Shown here piece after piece: positions 63,901 to 64,000 of a stretch of 64,000 nt of DNA. The first letter of the stretch is position 1. Every line of letters starts with the position of its first letter. The DNA is from Rotaria macrura (taxonomy: Eukaryota > Rotifera > Eurotatoria > Philodinida > Philodinidae), in assembly GCA_900239685.1 (NCBI GenBank), contig OENT01000486.1:44204-108203 (forward strand), in the 5' to 3' direction. The notes beneath the pieces are model-generated. The model was not told the DNA's origin, did not search any database, and was given only the letters and a program-made list of their open reading frames with translations. The translations under genes and the position numbers were made by a program.

Positions 63901-64000
63901 AAACGCACACCGGACGCGTTTAAACGCGCTTTAACCGCGTTTAGACGCGGCTACAGTAACAAATGTAAATAAAACGCTTTCAGGCGCGTTTCACAGCCGC
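63901..64000. repeat. GC-rich palindromic block cut by the window end
   Basis: CGCGTTTAAACGCG (63915-63928) is a perfect 14-bp palindrome, followed by related pieces (ACCGCGTTTAGACGCGG, AAAACGCTTTCAGGCGCG). The motif density and GC content contrast sharply with the flank. It may be the subterminal part of a DNA transposon continuing beyond the window. Confidence 0.5.

Noticed and set aside
1-64000. CRISPR arrays, rRNA genes, operons or ribosome binding sites
   Set aside because: None seen; the spliced genes show this is a eukaryotic nuclear window.

Overview
The window is nuclear DNA from a small-genome animal. A bdelloid rotifer (Rotaria or Adineta type) is the best guess. The basis is AT-rich DNA, introns mostly of about 50-75 nt, a multi-exon muscle myosin gene, a protocadherin-like gene, a protein joining an ADP-ribosyltransferase-like domain to kinesin-light-chain-type TPRs, and a bacterial-looking secreted beta-helix protein carrying spliceosomal introns. 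The species call is inference; no search was run.

Layout. 1-9.7 kb is gene-poor: weak coding-like scraps, a decayed FkbM-type methyltransferase gene (4.3-7.1 kb, plus) with a FLYWCH zinc-finger relic in its intron, and a tRNA-like relic (7.3 kb). 9.75-10.9 kb (minus) holds a two-exon RBR (RING-IBR-RING2) ubiquitin ligase. 15.7-24.5 kb (minus) is a complete muscle myosin heavy chain gene of 29 coding exons encoding 1958 residues; every splice phase closes only if a 7-nt micro-exon is included. 30.3-36.8 kb (minus) is a five-exon protocadherin-like receptor (994 aa), with a 1.7-kb hAT-like transposon in its largest intron. 41.9-42.5 kb holds Helitron-like scraps. 43.0-45.1 kb (minus) is a five-exon secreted parallel beta-helix protein (439 aa).

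45.6-49.1 kb is a transposon graveyard: a 1.4-kb hAT-like element with an 8-bp target duplication, a Ty3/gypsy integrase relic, a decayed unknown coding stretch and an inverted repeat rich in GGTTAACC. 53.2-54.6 kb holds a small broken gene and a three-exon hypothetical gene. 55.3-55.6 kb is a textbook tRNA-derived SINE with a perfect 14-bp target duplication and a central block resembling the CORE domain. 56.8-57.5 kb holds a MULE-like relic and 58.4-58.7 kb an unidentified coding exon with stops. 59.05-61.5 kb (minus) is the ART-like/TPR gene, whose ART catalytic positions are degenerate. The last 100 bases hold GC-rich palindromes that look like a transposon end.

The genes do not form a pathway. 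The intact ones cover contraction, adhesion, ubiquitination, secreted carbohydrate binding or degradation, and a TPR scaffold. Large gaps (24.8-30.2, 36.9-41.8 and 49.1-53.2 kb) show no convincing genes. Exon limits were placed by hand from GT/AG sites, phase and protein similarity recalled from memory.
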